Positions 63,704-64,000 of a stretch of DNA of 64,000 nt are shown piece by piece. This DNA comes from Odiellus spinosus (taxonomy: Eukaryota; Arthropoda; Arachnida; Opiliones; Phalangiidae). A model generated the notes under the pieces. That model did no database searches. It was not told the origin of the DNA and worked only from the letters and a program-made list of their open reading frames with translations. The translations under genes were made by a program, and so were the position numbers. Location: positions 124,001-188,000 of the forward strand of contig OY987239.1 in assembly GCA_963920705.1 (NCBI GenBank), given 5' to 3'. Positions within the stretch are counted from its first letter, which is position 1. Each line of letters starts with the position of its first letter.

Positions 63704-64000
63704 CAAGTTGGGAAACCAAAATATAGCCTCCCCGACCCTGACGTTAAGGTAACATAACCTAACCTAACCTAACCTTACCTAAAATAAAAGATGAAAAGAA
63801 ATGTGGAGTATTGGAAGAGTAGAAGAAACAGCGTGCATTTCAATCACACTTCTCTATTTCCCATCTAGGTTACGGAGTATAAGTATTTTCCCTTAACCTC
63901 AAGGATTCTGAGAATGCAAAAGTGTATCCTGCGTTACCCATAATTATATGCGGCCGGTCGTAGACTTTTTAATACACACACCAAATGAAATGTCCTGCAT
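63704..64000 (-). repeat. Right arm of long inverted repeat with TTAGG-type array
   Basis: Inverted counterpart of 57657-58070: starts CAAGTTGGGAAACC, has CCTAACCTAACCTAACC at 63756-63775 and runs past the window end within a 66-bp unit. Confidence 0.9.

Overview
The window is AT-rich invertebrate nuclear DNA, almost wholly made of mobile elements and their debris. The mixture (two Polinton/Maverick elements, BEL/Pao and Ty3/Gypsy-type retrotransposons, a non-LTR element, DDE-SWIM and FLYWCH/MULE transposase remnants, hAT-type MITEs, TTAGG-type short arrays and a spliced Argonaute exon) fits an arthropod best. That assignment is an inference from element types only. No bacterial operon, CRISPR array, rRNA or convincing functional tRNA was seen.

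Region 1 (1-12.6 kb): a gene for an unrecognised cysteine-rich, probably secreted protein (383-1955, +) runs tail to tail into a small membrane-protein gene (2004-2372, -). The whole cassette recurs in inverted orientation at 8.4-12.6 kb, degraded and interrupted by other repeats. Between the copies lie a truncated gag gene, a non-LTR retrotransposon remnant and a DDE-SWIM transposase remnant. A third, broken copy of the cysteine-rich gene lies at 50.9-55.6 kb.

Region 2 (13.4-26.5 kb): a Polinton (adintovirus-like element). Plus-strand genes: two small ORFs, a pX-like core protein, hexon-type major capsid protein, a PC4-like protein, retroviral-type integrase and adenain-type protease. These converge on minus-strand genes: a membrane protein, two virion-type basic proteins, packaging ATPase, a small overlapping ORF, a BIR protein, protein-primed type DNA polymerase B and two unknown proteins. 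Several genes carry stops or single-base frame breaks; the ATPase, pX-like and several accessory ORFs remain open.

Region 3 (26.5-34.8 kb): mostly non-genic, with a SINE-like repeat carrying CRE, octamer and GC-box motifs, degenerate duplications and a possible small membrane-protein gene under a CpG-rich promoter.

Region 4 (34.8-45.3 kb): a plus-strand BEL/Pao element interrupted by a second, minus-strand BEL/Pao element with 445-bp LTRs and a GTGGT target duplication.

Region 5 (45.3-58 kb): a FLYWCH/MULE-type transposase remnant, MITE, tandem repeats, the third cysteine-rich gene copy and three phase-compatible exons ending in a PHD-finger-like start.

Region 6 (57.6-64 kb): a 5.6-kb block bounded by long inverted repeats that include TTAGG arrays. 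It holds an Argonaute PIWI exon and a second, internally deleted Polinton fragment in the opposite orientation to the first, itself hit by a hAT-type MITE.
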